Below the pieces are notes generated by a model. The model searched no databases. It was not told where the DNA came from and worked only from the letters and a program-made list of their open reading frames with translations. Source: Pseudonocardiales bacterium (GTDB lineage: Bacteria; Actinomycetota; Actinomycetes; Mycobacteriales; Pseudonocardiaceae). From it: a DNA stretch of 64,000 bases. The stretch spans positions 26,421 through 90,420 of the forward strand of contig JAFAPC010000113.1 of the NCBI GenBank assembly GCA_019247305.1, written 5' to 3'. Made by a program: the position numbers and the translations under genes. Position 1 is the stretch's first letter, and each line of letters opens with the position of its first letter. Shown here in pieces: positions 7,101 through 15,549 of this stretch.

Positions 7101-10034
7101 CTACCGGACGACGAAATTCACGATTTTTCCTGGCACGACCACTACCCGGACGATCTCTTTGCCCTCGACCAGCTTTGCCACCGCCTCCAGGGCCAACCCG
7201 GCATCGGTCACCTCAGCCTGGCTCGCCTGCCGGTCGACGGTGATCTCGCCACGCGGCTTCCCGTTGACGGTGACGGGCAGGACGATGTGGGTCTGGACCA
7301 GAGCCTCAGGGTCTGCGGTCGGGAACGGGGCGTCGTCGATCGCCTCGTCGTGCCCCATCTGCTCCCACAGCTCCGAGGCCACGTGAGGGGCAAGCGGAAA
7401 CACCATCAGGACCAGCGCCTGCGCTACGTGGCGCGGGCTTACACCGTGCTGCTGGACATACCTGCTCAACGCGTTATTCAGCTCAGCGATACGCGCAACC
7501 GCGACGTTGTACCGCAGCTCGGTGTATAACCGATCGACCGCGTCAATCGTCCGGTGCAGGACCGTGAAAAGTGGCTCGGTCCGTGGCAACTCGCCCGCCG
7601 AGATTCTCAGCTGGCCGGTCTGCTCGTTGACAATGTTGCGCCAGAGGCGTTGCAGTAGCCGGAATACGCCCACGATGTCGTCCTGCTGCCACGGCCGGTC
7701 CACGTCCAGTGGGCCCATCGCCATCTCGTACATGCGTAATGTGTCCGCACCGTAGGAGTCATAGATATCGTCCGGCGCCACCGCGTTCTTCAGGCTTTTG
7801 CCCATTTTGCCGTGTATCCGGCTGACCGGCTCCCCGTGGTAGACGAATCCGTCTTCTGTCGCGGTGACCTCGGCCGCCGGGACGTAGCGTCCGTTCGCGT
7901 TGGTGAACGCGTCCGCCAGAATGTAGCCCTGGTTATAGAGACGCTGGAATGGCTCGCGCGTCGACACGTGACCCAGGTCGAACAGGATCTTGTGCCAGAA
8001 ACGAGCGTACAGCAGGTGCAACACGGCATGCTCGACGCCACCGATATAAAGGTCGGCTCCGCCGATCCGCTCGATGTCCTCGCAGCTGCCCATCCAGTAC
8101 CGCTCGATCTTCGGGTCCACAAACTGCTCGTCGTTTGTCGGATCCAGGTAACGCAGGTAGTACCAACACGAGCCGGCCCACTGCGGCATAGTGTTGGTCT
8201 CGCGCCGGTACCTTGTGGTGCCCTGCCCCAAATCCAGCTCGACGTCCTCGAAGCCCGTCGCCCGTGACAGTGGCGGCTTCGGTTCATCGTCCTCCTCAGT
8301 CGGTTGTGGGCGGAAGTCGGTCATCGGTGGCAGCTCGACGGGCAGCATCGACTCGGGCAACGCGATCGGCAGGCCCATCTCGTCGTAGACGATCGGGAAC
8401 GGCTCACCCCAGTACCGCTGCCGTGAAAAGAGCCAGTCGCGCAGCCGGTACGACGTGCGGCGTACGCCGCGACCAGCGGATTCCAGCCAGCGCACGATGT
8501 CCTGTGTCGCGTCGGCGGTGGACAATCCGGTGAGTGCCACGTCAACACCCGTTGAGTTGATCGCCCTACCGGCCCCCTCGAACGCCTCCCCCCAGCTGCG
8601 CGGGTCATCGGTGGTCGCGCCCAGGTGCTCGGCCAGCCACGCCTTATCTGGACGCACCACAGCGCGCATCGGCAGATCCAGCGCGCTCGCCAACTCGTAG
8701 TCCCGCTGGTCGTGGGCGGGCACCGCCATCACCGCGCCGCTGCCGTAAATGGCCAGGACGTAATCGGCGATGAAGATCGGTATGTGGTCCCCGGAGACCG
8801 GGTTTACCGCATAACTACCAGTAAAAACTGCCGTTTTGGTGGTCTGTTCCTGCCGCTGTCGGTCGCTACGCGACGAGGCCCACCGGACGTAGGCAGCAAC
8901 TGCCCCCTGCGGCGAATCTGACGGGCCACCGGTGAGCGAGGGACCGCGCCAGGCAGCGGGGGTATCGGCCGGCCACTCGTCCGTGGTCAGCTCGCCCACC
9001 AGCGGGTGTTCGGGTGCCAGCACAATGGAGGTGACGCCGAACACCGTGTCCGGTCGAGTGGTGTACACCTCAAGACGGTGCTGTGTGCCGTCGGCGGCCC
9101 GCGTGGTAAAGTACACATCGGCGCCCTCGCTGCGGCCGATCCAGTTGCGCTGCATCAGCTTGAGTGAATCCGGCCAGTCGAGCGGGTCAAGGTCGGTCAA
9201 CAGCCGGTCGGCGAACGCGGTGATCCGCAGCATCCATTGCCGCATTCGACGTCGGTACACCGGGTAGTTTCCGACGTCGGAGCGCCCGTTCGCGGTAATT
9301 TCTTCATTCGCCAGGACCGTGCCCAGGCCGGGACACCAATTGACTGGCGCCTCGTTCAGATAGGCTAGCCGGTAGGAGTCGACGACCCGGCGCTGAGCGA
9401 TCGTGTCCAGATCACCCCAGGGCAGGCCGTCCGGGTTCGCCGACGAGGCGGGTTCCCGGATACCGGCCTCAAACTCGCTGATCAGATCCGCAATTGAGCG
9501 GGCGCGGCCGGTCGCTGGGTCGCACCAGGAATTGAATATCTGAAGGAAGATCCACTGAGTCCAGCGGTAGTATGCCGGATCCGCGGTCGAAATTTCGCGG
9601 CGCGGATCGTGCGTGAAGCCCAGGCGCCTGAGCTGGCAGCGCATGTTGTCAATGTTCTGCGTTGTCGTGATGGCCGGGTGCTGGCCGGTTTCGATGGCGT
9701 ACTGCTCCGCCGGCAGGCCGAACGCGTCGAATCCAAGGGGATGCAGGACGTTGTACCCCTTCATACGCAGGAAGCGTGCGTAGACATCGGAGCCGATGTA
9801 ACCCAGTGGATGCCCAACGTGCAGGCCGACTCCGGATGTGTACGGGAACATGTCGAGTACGTAAAATTTGCGGTCGCGCGGCTTCAGTGAACCGCCGGAC
9901 AGCTTGCCGACTGGATTGGCCACCTCGAATGTTCCGCTCTCAGCCCAGGCCCTTTGCCACTTCGACTCGATGTCGCGTGCCAGGGCCGCCGAGTAACGGT
10001 GCTGGTTGGTGTTGGTGATGTCGTCAGAATCCAT
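7101..10034 (-). CDS. leuS: Leucyl-tRNA synthetase, full length
   Basis: A 977-residue class Ia synthetase that charges tRNA-Leu in the cytoplasm. Visible elements are HVGH (HIGH motif, residues 72-75), the tryptophan-rich start MKGYNVLHPLGFDAFGLPAE, the CP1 editing domain with TTRPDTVFG, KMGKS (KMSKS motif, around residue 743), an anticodon-binding region with FPLAPHVASELWEQMG, and the C-terminal domain ending VVVPGKIVNFVV. Length and style are typical of actinobacterial LeuRS. I chose the ATG at 10034 because MDSDDITNTNQHRYSAALA matches usual N-termini; the open frame upstream to 10220 is not protein-like. The HPr-kinase-like gene follows 17 bases later. It could be the housekeeping enzyme or a second, resistance-type copy; the rest of the genome would decide. 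Confidence 0.95.
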   Translation of the reverse strand: MDSDDITNTNQHRYSAALARDIESKWQRAWAESGTFEVANPVGKLSGGSLKPRDRKFYVLDMFPYTSGVGLHVGHPLGYIGSDVYARFLRMKGYNVLHPLGFDAFGLPAEQYAIETGQHPAITTTQNIDNMRCQLRRLGFTHDPRREISTADPAYYRWTQWIFLQIFNSWCDPATGRARSIADLISEFEAGIREPASSANPDGLPWGDLDTIAQRRVVDSYRLAYLNEAPVNWCPGLGTVLANEEITANGRSDVGNYPVYRRRMRQWMLRITAFADRLLTDLDPLDWPDSLKLMQRNWIGRSEGADVYFTTRAADGTQHRLEVYTTRPDTVFGVTSIVLAPEHPLVGELTTDEWPADTPAAWRGPSLTGGPSDSPQGAVAAYVRWASSRSDRQRQEQTTKTAVFTGSYAVNPVSGDHIPIFIADYVLAIYGSGAVMAVPAHDQRDYELASALDLPMRAVVRPDKAWLAEHLGATTDDPRSWGEAFEGAGRAINSTGVDVALTGLSTADATQDIVRWLESAGRGVRRTSYRLRDWLFSRQRYWGEPFPIVYDEMGLPIALPESMLPVELPPMTDFRPQPTEEDDEPKPPLSRATGFEDVELDLGQGTTRYRRETNTMPQWAGSCWYYLRYLDPTNDEQFVDPKIERYWMGSCEDIERIGGADLYIGGVEHAVLHLLYARFWHKILFDLGHVSTREPFQRLYNQGYILADAFTNANGRYVPAAEVTATEDGFVYHGEPVSRIHGKMGKSLKNAVAPDDIYDSYGADTLRMYEMAMGPLDVDRPWQQDDIVGVFRLLQRLWRNIVNEQTGQLRISAGELPRTEPLFTVLHRTIDAVDRLYTELRYNVAVARIAELNNALSRYVQQHGVSPRHVAQALVLMVFPLAPHVASELWEQMGHDEAIDDAPFPTADPEALVQTHIVLPVTVNGKPRGEITVDRQASQAEVTDAGLALEAVAKLVEGKEIVRVVVVPGKIVNFVVR

Positions 10035-10441
10035 GACTCGCAGTCTCCGCAGGGACATTGTCAATTTTGTGCAGCGCCGGCCAGCGCTCCCGGCTACACA
10101 GCGTCGCTCAGTCGCGCTCGATCGTGCACACCTCGTACGGATCCGTGGCGGCGAACGGCATGGGCTACGCGCCAGAGGTCCGCGGCCGCGGCAAGCCGAC
10201 CACGTGCGGCGGCGGGTCACCGCCCGGCACCAACCGAGCGATGAGACCCGACATCGGTGATCCTAGTCCATCGACCTCAGTACTGAGCGCACGCCTCAGG
10301 TACGGTTTCGCCGGTATGTCTGACCCGATTTCGCGAGTAGCGCGTTGAGTTGATCTTAATCGGTTTTGTGGATCTTTGAGTGGGGTGTTGGCGGTGTGAG
10401 CGTGGTGGAGGACGGGGTGTCGCCTCGGGTGGCGGGTTCCG
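10035..10441. other. Region upstream of leuS with no recognised gene
   Basis: 407 bases between the leuS start and the IS6 relic. No open frame here resembles a known protein, and I see no T-box-like leader or leucine-rich attenuator peptide. The stretch should contain the leuS promoter. The AT-richer part near 10340-10380 may be edge sequence left by the insertion element. Confidence 0.4.
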
Positions 10442-10630
10442 GTGGTCGGGCCGGTGGTGACCGAAGTCGCTACAGACCGGACACCGGCCTACCCTCGAGT
10501 GCTCGATGAGCTGCTGCCCACCGCCTGCCACGTCACCGAGCAGGACGCGAACGACCCGATCGAAGCCGATCACGGGCGTCTGAAAACCCGGCTGCGGCCG
10601 ATGCGCCGCAACACTGCCCCCCAGGTCTCC
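10442..10630 (+). pseudogene. IS6-family transposase relic
   Basis: An internal stretch of an IS6-type DDE transposase: TDRTPAYPRVLDELLPTACH, then IEADHGRLKTRLRPMR, which matches the second Asp and final Glu region of IS6-like transposases (usual form TDRAPAYPRVLDELVP...NRIEADHGRLKARLRPMRG). The start of the gene is missing, and after RLRPMR the frame continues into unrelated sequence (NTAPQVSRPP). It cannot be active. It sits just upstream of the decayed peptide operon and may mark the boundary of an acquired or deleted segment. Confidence 0.75.
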
Positions 10631-10736
10631 CGGCCTCCTACGGTTTGCCCCACGTCTCCCACTAAATGGAAGGCCTCTTCGATAAACCGAAAGAGTGAAG
10701 AATATATGACGTTCTGTTGCTAAAAGCACCGCACCC

Positions 10737-11048
10737 TTGATTGACGGCGGGACGGTGACGTTCGTCATCCCGGGCGGTGATGCCGTTGAGGAGATGCCGC
10801 CGTTTCGCCAGCAGGCCGACCTCGACCCGTCAGTTCTCATCCAGCACCAGGCGGCAGGGAAAGCCTACCATCTGACGTTCGACCAACTCCAGACCTACCG
10901 CACTGCGGAATCCGTGGCCGGTCGGTACGGGATCAGCTTTGTCATCCCCCACTCGACCGAGCTCATCGAGGAGCTACCGGCGCTGAGAGCGGCCCTCCTC
11001 CAGACCCAGGAGGCGGGCACGAAGCCATCTCCTACCGGTAGTCAGTAG
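10737..11048 (+). CDS. Small protein of unknown function with an internal repeat
   Basis: A 103-residue acidic protein read from a TTG at 10737 (a GTG at 10755 is the alternative); no good ribosome site is visible and the frame is open back to 10710, so the true N-terminus may have been lost with the upstream IS relic. The sequence holds two related segments, TFVIPGGDAVEEMPPFRQQ near the start and SFVIPHSTELIEELPALRAA near the end. I do not recognise the family. It is first in a row of co-oriented genes (oxygenase, double SagB-like protein, HPr-kinase-like fragment), so it could be a peptide substrate, a recognition protein or a chaperone for that system; all three are inference. Confidence 0.5.
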   Translation: MIDGGTVTFVIPGGDAVEEMPPFRQQADLDPSVLIQHQAAGKAYHLTFDQLQTYRTAESVAGRYGISFVIPHSTELIEELPALRAALLQTQEAGTKPSPTGSQ

Positions 11049-11057
11049 TCCCATCCC

Positions 11058-11825
11058 ATGCGAACCCCCATTAGACCGATGCCTTGCACCGGCGATCAGT
11101 CCGTCGGCGAGCTGGACGCGCGTCTTCTGCGAGACCGCGACTGGGCGGCTGTGGAGCGGTCGTTCCGCTCGAGTCACCCGTTCGACTTTGTCGTCCTCGA
11201 CGACTTCCTTGAGGATGCCGCGAGGAGTTCGCTGCACGCCGAGCTGGTGCAGCACTGAGCTTGGCGGCAGAAGAGCCCCCTGAGCCCCCATCTCCACAAC
11301 GACAAGCCCGACTTGCCCGCCATCTCGCTGCTCGCCGAGGAACTTCGAGTCGGGCTGCCCACGATCATCGGAGACCTCGACCTCGTCTTCTGGTGGGCGA
11401 TCATGTACCACCGCAACGTTGGAGGGACGGCCCACTCCGACCACGGTGCCGTCACCTTGAACCTGTGGCTCACGCCGGACGCGTGCAACCTCGACCCGTC
11501 GAGTGGTGGTCTGGTCCTCCTCGACGTGAAGCGCACAGCGGACATGGCCGTGCATGAGTTCTCAGCCCCGCCGTATTGCGTCGATTACGCTGAACGGCTC
11601 ACTCGGGGCGAGCAGCGGGTGGTGCCGTACCGCTGCAATCGGGCGCTTGTGTTCGATTCGAGGACGTTCCATCGTCCCCAGGCGATGGCATTCGACTCGA
11701 CCTCCGCGTGGACCTACCGCCTCGGCTTGACGATGACGTTCGACCGCCTCGACGTGGTCCGGGCCAGACTCGCCCAGTACTTCGCCGACGATCCGGAGGC
11801 AGCGTTCAGGGACGCACGTCCGTGA
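11058..11825 (+). pseudogene. 2OG-Fe(II) oxygenase interrupted by an in-frame TGA
   Basis: 255 codons in one frame, interrupted only by TGA at 11256-11258. Before it lies HPFDFVVLDDFLEDAARSSL, after it WRQKSPLSPHLHNDKPDLP; both halves look like one prolyl-4-hydroxylase-type oxygenase, and the stop falls where tryptophan (TGG) would fit. The second half has the iron ligands H-x-D (AHSDHGAVTLNLWL) and a distal His (SRTFHRPQ), plus an Arg in YRLGLTMTF for 2-oxoglutarate. The family hydroxylates peptides or small molecules using O2 and 2-oxoglutarate. The last codon overlaps the GTG start of the next gene. It is probably inactive through one nonsense mutation; readthrough, re-initiation at ATG 11313 or a sequencing error are alternatives. 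Confidence 0.78.
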
Positions 11826-13672
11826 ACGTATTGTCACTGTCGGACCGGCCCGTGTTGCGGACGGCGCCCGGGCTCGTGGCCGTCCAGGCCCGGCTCTTTG
11901 CCCCCCACGTCCAGGGCAGCGGACGCTGGGTGCTGTTCGACCCGACCACCCGGAGGTCGTTCGCTGCGGTGGGTAAGGACGTCGTCCCCGATGTGATCCG
12001 TGTCCTGGCCCGGGCAGCCGGCATGGGAGTCTTTGTCCACGAGTTGGACGATCTCCTCGGCCTCGACGGAGCGGAGCAGCGCGAGCGTCTCTGCCATGCT
12101 GGCTTGTTGGTCGAAGCGAGGCCCCCTTCGTCGCGCGTCGCGTCTGGGGCGACCTCTCCGCCGACGTTCGTTTCCCGCTACCACGAGGCCAACTTCGACT
12201 ACCCGTTCCTCGACTACTCCGGGACTGACTGGCGCGAGAAAGATCGCCGTATCATGGCCGCGTACAACTGGGTGCAGCCCCCGCCGGCCAACGTCGTCGA
12301 GCGGCCGGGTCCGATGATTTCGCTCCCTGAGGTCGGCGACGCCGACCTGTTCGCCGAGGGGGAGTTGGAGGAGCGGGGCCTCGCCACCGTCCTCCGCTAC
12401 ACGTTCGGTCCCCTTGAGGTCCTGTCCGGTGCCTTCAAGGACCATCTGCGGAAGACGAGCCCATCGGGCGGCGCCCGTCATCCGACCGAAGGCGTCGTCG
12501 TCCTCCTGCGGGCGCTACGGCCGACCGTCCTTGACGCCGGCCACATCGCCGAGACGCTTGCCATCCTCCTTGCTCGCCGGCAGATGGCCACGGCCGTCGT
12601 CCCGCTCCCGGCGTCGGACGCCGCCGACTGGGTGAGCGAGCCGGAGTTCGCGCTCGTGGTCGCCGCCCCGGGTTCCAGGGGAGTGCCTGGAGCGGCGGCC
12701 GCCTCGACCATCGGAGGGCCGGGGGCTTTTTCCGATCGCCGGACGGTGCCCCCCGGGCGAGCGGAAGCGATGCTCACCAATCCCTTCGCTTACGTGTCGT
12801 TCACGGAGTCCAGCGGCATGGCCGTCGAAATCCCCTGGCCCACGCCGTCCCGGGTGGACCTTGGCCTCGGTGGGTTCCGGATCTTATCGCACTGCCAGCC
12901 GTCCTCCCGTGGAGATCGGGACACCACCGCGACCGGTGTCCTCGCCGCCATCCCCGAAGCGGGGCCGGCCGAACTGGCCTCACTGCGCACCTCCGGAGCG
13001 CTGCTGGCAGCCGCGCAGGCCCGGTCGCTCTATCGCCAGGCGTCTCCATGGTGCCAGCACGACTGGTACCTCTCGCTGCTCGCCCACGCAGAGGTACGCG
13101 GTCACGCCCCGAAATGTCTCGAAGCGCTCCGTCTCCGAGTCGCCGCGCACCGTGGTGAGACCACTGCATGGGCCATGCTGCAGCGTCGCACGACGCGTGC
13201 CTTCGCCGATCGACCTATCGCCTGGGACACCCTCTGCGACCTCATCAGCGTCCTCGCGCTCCCAGCTCGCCCGACCGTGCGGGTGCTCGTCTCGGCGCTG
13301 GCGGTCGACCAGAGGCGCCCCGCTACCTTTGAGGTACAGAGCGGGTCGAGCGAAGCCGTCGTCGTTTGCGACGGACCTGACCGCGGCGCGGTCCAGGAGA
13401 TCTGCGTCGGCCAGCTCCCTGCCGCCCGGGGAGCGGCCGTTATCTGGCTCCTCGGCCGCGTCGACCCAGTCGACGTGGCGCGCTACGAGACGGACCTGAT
13501 CGAGCTCGGACGGATCGGGCAACGGATCTGCCTGCGGGCCACCGAACTCGGTCTCGGCGTGTTCCAGTCACCGGCCGTCGTCGATCGCGCGCTGCAGCGG
13601 ACCCTGCCAGTCGGCAACGCCCGACTGTTCGTGACCTACGCCTTCACCGTCGGGCATCCAGAGCGCGGATGA
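11822..13672 (+). CDS. Tandem nitroreductase (SagB/ThcOx-like) putative peptide maturation dehydrogenase
   Basis: A 616-residue protein starting at GTG 11822, overlapping the oxygenase stop (GTGA). It appears to contain two nitroreductase-fold modules. The first (about residues 165-370) has LATVLRYTFG, then RKTSPSGGARHPTEGVVVLL, the flavin-contacting pattern seen in SagB-type dehydrogenases. The second (about residues 440-610) starts RRTTRAFADRPIAWDTL and ends GQRICLRATELGLGVFQSP, the usual late nitroreductase helix. SagB-type enzymes oxidise azolines to azoles using FMN. No YcaO gene is nearby in this operon, so its substrate is unclear. The stop overlaps the ATG of the HPr-kinase-like fragment (ATGA). 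Confidence 0.72.
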   Translation: MNVLSLSDRPVLRTAPGLVAVQARLFAPHVQGSGRWVLFDPTTRRSFAAVGKDVVPDVIRVLARAAGMGVFVHELDDLLGLDGAEQRERLCHAGLLVEARPPSSRVASGATSPPTFVSRYHEANFDYPFLDYSGTDWREKDRRIMAAYNWVQPPPANVVERPGPMISLPEVGDADLFAEGELEERGLATVLRYTFGPLEVLSGAFKDHLRKTSPSGGARHPTEGVVVLLRALRPTVLDAGHIAETLAILLARRQMATAVVPLPASDAADWVSEPEFALVVAAPGSRGVPGAAAASTIGGPGAFSDRRTVPPGRAEAMLTNPFAYVSFTESSGMAVEIPWPTPSRVDLGLGGFRILSHCQPSSRGDRDTTATGVLAAIPEAGPAELASLRTSGALLAAAQARSLYRQASPWCQHDWYLSLLAHAEVRGHAPKCLEALRLRVAAHRGETTAWAMLQRRTTRAFADRPIAWDTLCDLISVLALPARPTVRVLVSALAVDQRRPATFEVQSGSSEAVVVCDGPDRGAVQEICVGQLPAARGAAVIWLLGRVDPVDVARYETDLIELGRIGQRICLRATELGLGVFQSPAVVDRALQRTLPVGNARLFVTYAFTVGHPERG

Positions 13673-13857
13673 ACCAGGCGAACCTCATTTGGGACGGCGA
13701 TCCCGAGAGTCAAAGGCTTGAACAGGACGCCTTCTTCGCCCACGGCTGGCGCGTGTATTCGCTGGCAGACGAGCGTTACCTGTGGGAGCCGACGTCAGAG
13801 TGCTTAATCCGGCAGTGTTGCGTTGATGGAAAGCGGGCAGGGGCCTTGGTGTCATAG
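13669..13857 (+). pseudogene. N-terminal fragment of a second HPr-kinase-like protein
   Basis: 62 codons beginning with an ATGA overlap on the previous stop. The stretch HGWRVYSLADERYLWEPTSE corresponds to HGWRYFRLDEETFLFDERSE of the intact protein encoded at 5986-7083, at a similar distance from the N-terminus. After this the reading frame quickly ends, and LeuRS-like sequence begins about 20 bases later. No P-loop remains. A deletion that joined the start of this gene to the end of a leuS gene explains the arrangement best. Confidence 0.65.
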
Positions 13858-13879
13858 GGTGAGTGCATCCCCGGACACT

Positions 13880-14370
13880 GAACGCGGCCATGAGCTGACT
13901 CGCGACGTGCACGCCACCATCAAGAAGGTCACGGACGACATGTCCGGCCAGTTCGCCTTCAACACGGCAATCGCGGCGCTCATGAAGCTGAACAACAGCT
14001 GCAGTAAAACGATTCAGGAAGGTATTTCACGCGACGAGATCACCTTTGCGCTGCAAAATATCGCGTCGCTCTTGTTTCCCTTTGCGCCACACGTCGCCAG
14101 CGAAGTCTACTACCTCCTGACGGGAAAGTATGTCTGGCAGCGCCGTGGCCAGTGGCCGATGAAGCCTGGCTGCAGGTCGACACGGTGGAGCTGATGCTGC
14201 AGATCAACGCCAAGAACCGCGGCCGGCTGGTGGTACCCTCCGCAGCGTCCACAGACGATATCCGCGCCGCCGCACTGAGCACCGACGCCGTCCAGGACGC
14301 ACTAGGCACCGGCACCATCCGCCAGGTCATCGTCGTGCCGGACCGCCTGGTTAATGTCGTTGTTAGTTGA
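13880..14370 (+). pseudogene. C-terminal relic of a second leucyl-tRNA synthetase, frameshifted
   Basis: About 160 codons corresponding to the anticodon-binding and C-terminal domains of LeuRS. I read HELTRDVHATIKKVTDDM, FAFNTAIAALMKL and LFPFAPHVASEVYYLLTGKY in one frame. After a one-base shift near 14130-14145 come APWPVADEAWLQVDTVELML, NAKNRGRLVVP and ending VIVVPDRLVNVVVS. The catalytic and editing domains are absent. The sequence is closer in style to Escherichia coli LeuRS (RRDVHKTIAKVTDD, FNTAIAAIMEL, NAPWPVADE) than to the intact leuS in this window, so it is not a recent copy of it. Confidence 0.85.
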
Positions 14371-14391
14371 CTCAGCGAGAAAAATAGCGGG

Positions 14392-14407
14392 CCACCGCCC
14401 GCGGTGG
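14392..14407. terminator. Small GC hairpin after the leuS relic
   Basis: Stem CCACCG/CGGTGG with a four-base loop, 21 bases after the relic's stop codon. There is no following T-run. A terminator role is plausible only from its position. Confidence 0.3.
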
Positions 14408-14522
14408 TGTGGTTGCTGTGGGTGACCGGCGAGGGCGTACTCTGCGACCGCCGGTGGCGTCCAGCAGAGACCGTCCACCCGTTAGAGGTGTATTTGCGAG
14501 GGGGTATGTCGTTCTTTACACC

Positions 14523-15401
14523 ATGAGGAATCATAGGGTAAGCGTCCCGCCGAGGCCTCCCGACCCGTCGTTCCTCCCAGGTTCGGTGTGGTGGATCGAG
14601 GTGTCGAGCACTGACCTTGCGCGCAGCCGAAACTTTTATACCCGGTTGTTCGGCTGGACCTACCAGAGCGACCGGGGCCCCGGCCGCGGGCGGCACCTTA
14701 CCGCGCGGCCTGCGGGTCGGCCGGTGGCGGGCCTGGCGGGTGTCGCGGTGCCGGAGGGGCAATCGGTGGCGTGGAGGTTGTATCTGGCCAGCGCCAATAT
14801 TGAGCACACCGCCCAGATCGTCACTCGCTGCGGCGGGCGGGTGCTGCAGGGGCCGGGGGATGCTCCCGGGCCAGGCCGGGCGCTCATCGGGCAGGACCCG
14901 ACCGGCGCTGTGGTCGGTTTCTGGCAGCCTGCGGCGCCGAGGAGGCTGCGCACCACAGCCCCCGGGTCGCTGGCCTGGGCGGAGTTGAACACCTGGGACG
15001 GTCCGCGGGCTGATGCGTTCTTCGCGACGGTGTTGGGCTACCACCAGCAGCAGATCGGGGACGGCGCCCTGGTGGACTACACCGTCTGGTCCCGGGGTGG
15101 GCGCACGATGCTGGGCAGGCTCCAGATGAACGAGGACTGGGCCTTCCCCGACGACGATGCGCACTGGATGCTGTACTTCGCGGTGGATCCGCGGACCGGC
15201 ACCGACGCTACGGTCGAGCGGGTCCTGCAGCTGGGCGGGCAGGTGGACTTTGATCCCTACGACAGCGAGTTGGGCCGCATCGCGCGGGTCGCCGACCCCT
15301 GCGGGGCGGCTTTCGCGCTGATCGATCCCACTCAGCGGCTAGACCCACCCATCGACCTCCCCCCGGGGCCATCCCGAGTGGACGACCCCTACGACGACTG
15401 A
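14523..15401 (+). CDS. VOC-superfamily (glyoxalase/bleomycin-resistance-type) protein with two domains
   Basis: A 292-residue protein with two vicinal-oxygen-chelate modules. The first opens PGSVWWIEVSSTDLARSRNF with YTRLFGWTY and the second opens GSLAWAELNTWDGPRADAFF with ATVLGYHQQQ; each carries the beta-alpha-beta start and G-x-x-G-W/Y turn typical of this fold. Paired-domain members of this kind are common in actinomycetes and are often annotated as glyoxalase-like; substrates are unknown. Some VOC proteins sequester antibiotics. ATG 14523 is chosen as the first start after the leader; the frame is open upstream from 14409 but that part is not protein-like. It is directly followed by a truncated ATP-grasp fragment, as if it had been inserted into, or joined to, a second graspetide locus. 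Confidence 0.8.
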   Translation: MRNHRVSVPPRPPDPSFLPGSVWWIEVSSTDLARSRNFYTRLFGWTYQSDRGPGRGRHLTARPAGRPVAGLAGVAVPEGQSVAWRLYLASANIEHTAQIVTRCGGRVLQGPGDAPGPGRALIGQDPTGAVVGFWQPAAPRRLRTTAPGSLAWAELNTWDGPRADAFFATVLGYHQQQIGDGALVDYTVWSRGGRTMLGRLQMNEDWAFPDDDAHWMLYFAVDPRTGTDATVERVLQLGGQVDFDPYDSELGRIARVADPCGAAFALIDPTQRLDPPIDLPPGPSRVDDPYDD

Positions 15402-15414
15402 CCGTAACGATCAG

Positions 15415-15549
15415 GTGCGCACCACCACGGGCGAGCATTACTTCTTGGAGGCCAACGCCAACGGCGAGTGGGGGTGGCTCACCGATGCCCTCGATCTGCC
15501 CATCGCCGCGGCGATCGCCGAGTTGCTGCTGGGCGAGGGCGCGCCGTGA
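15415..15549 (+). pseudogene. C-terminal fragment of a second graspetide ATP-grasp ligase
   Basis: 44 codons, of which HYFLEANANGEWGWLTDALD and LPIAAAIAELL match the C-terminal end of the intact ligase at 17197-18201 (IMFECNPFGAYGWLEDALD, LPITSALADLL). The ATP-binding domain and precursor are missing. Its TGA overlaps the GTG start of the methyltransferase gene (GTGA), as expected for a former operon. Confidence 0.8.

Noticed and set aside
10035..10220. N-terminal extension of LeuRS to 10220
   Set aside because: The extra 62 residues are Arg/Ser-rich and not like any LeuRS; the typical N-terminus begins at 10034.
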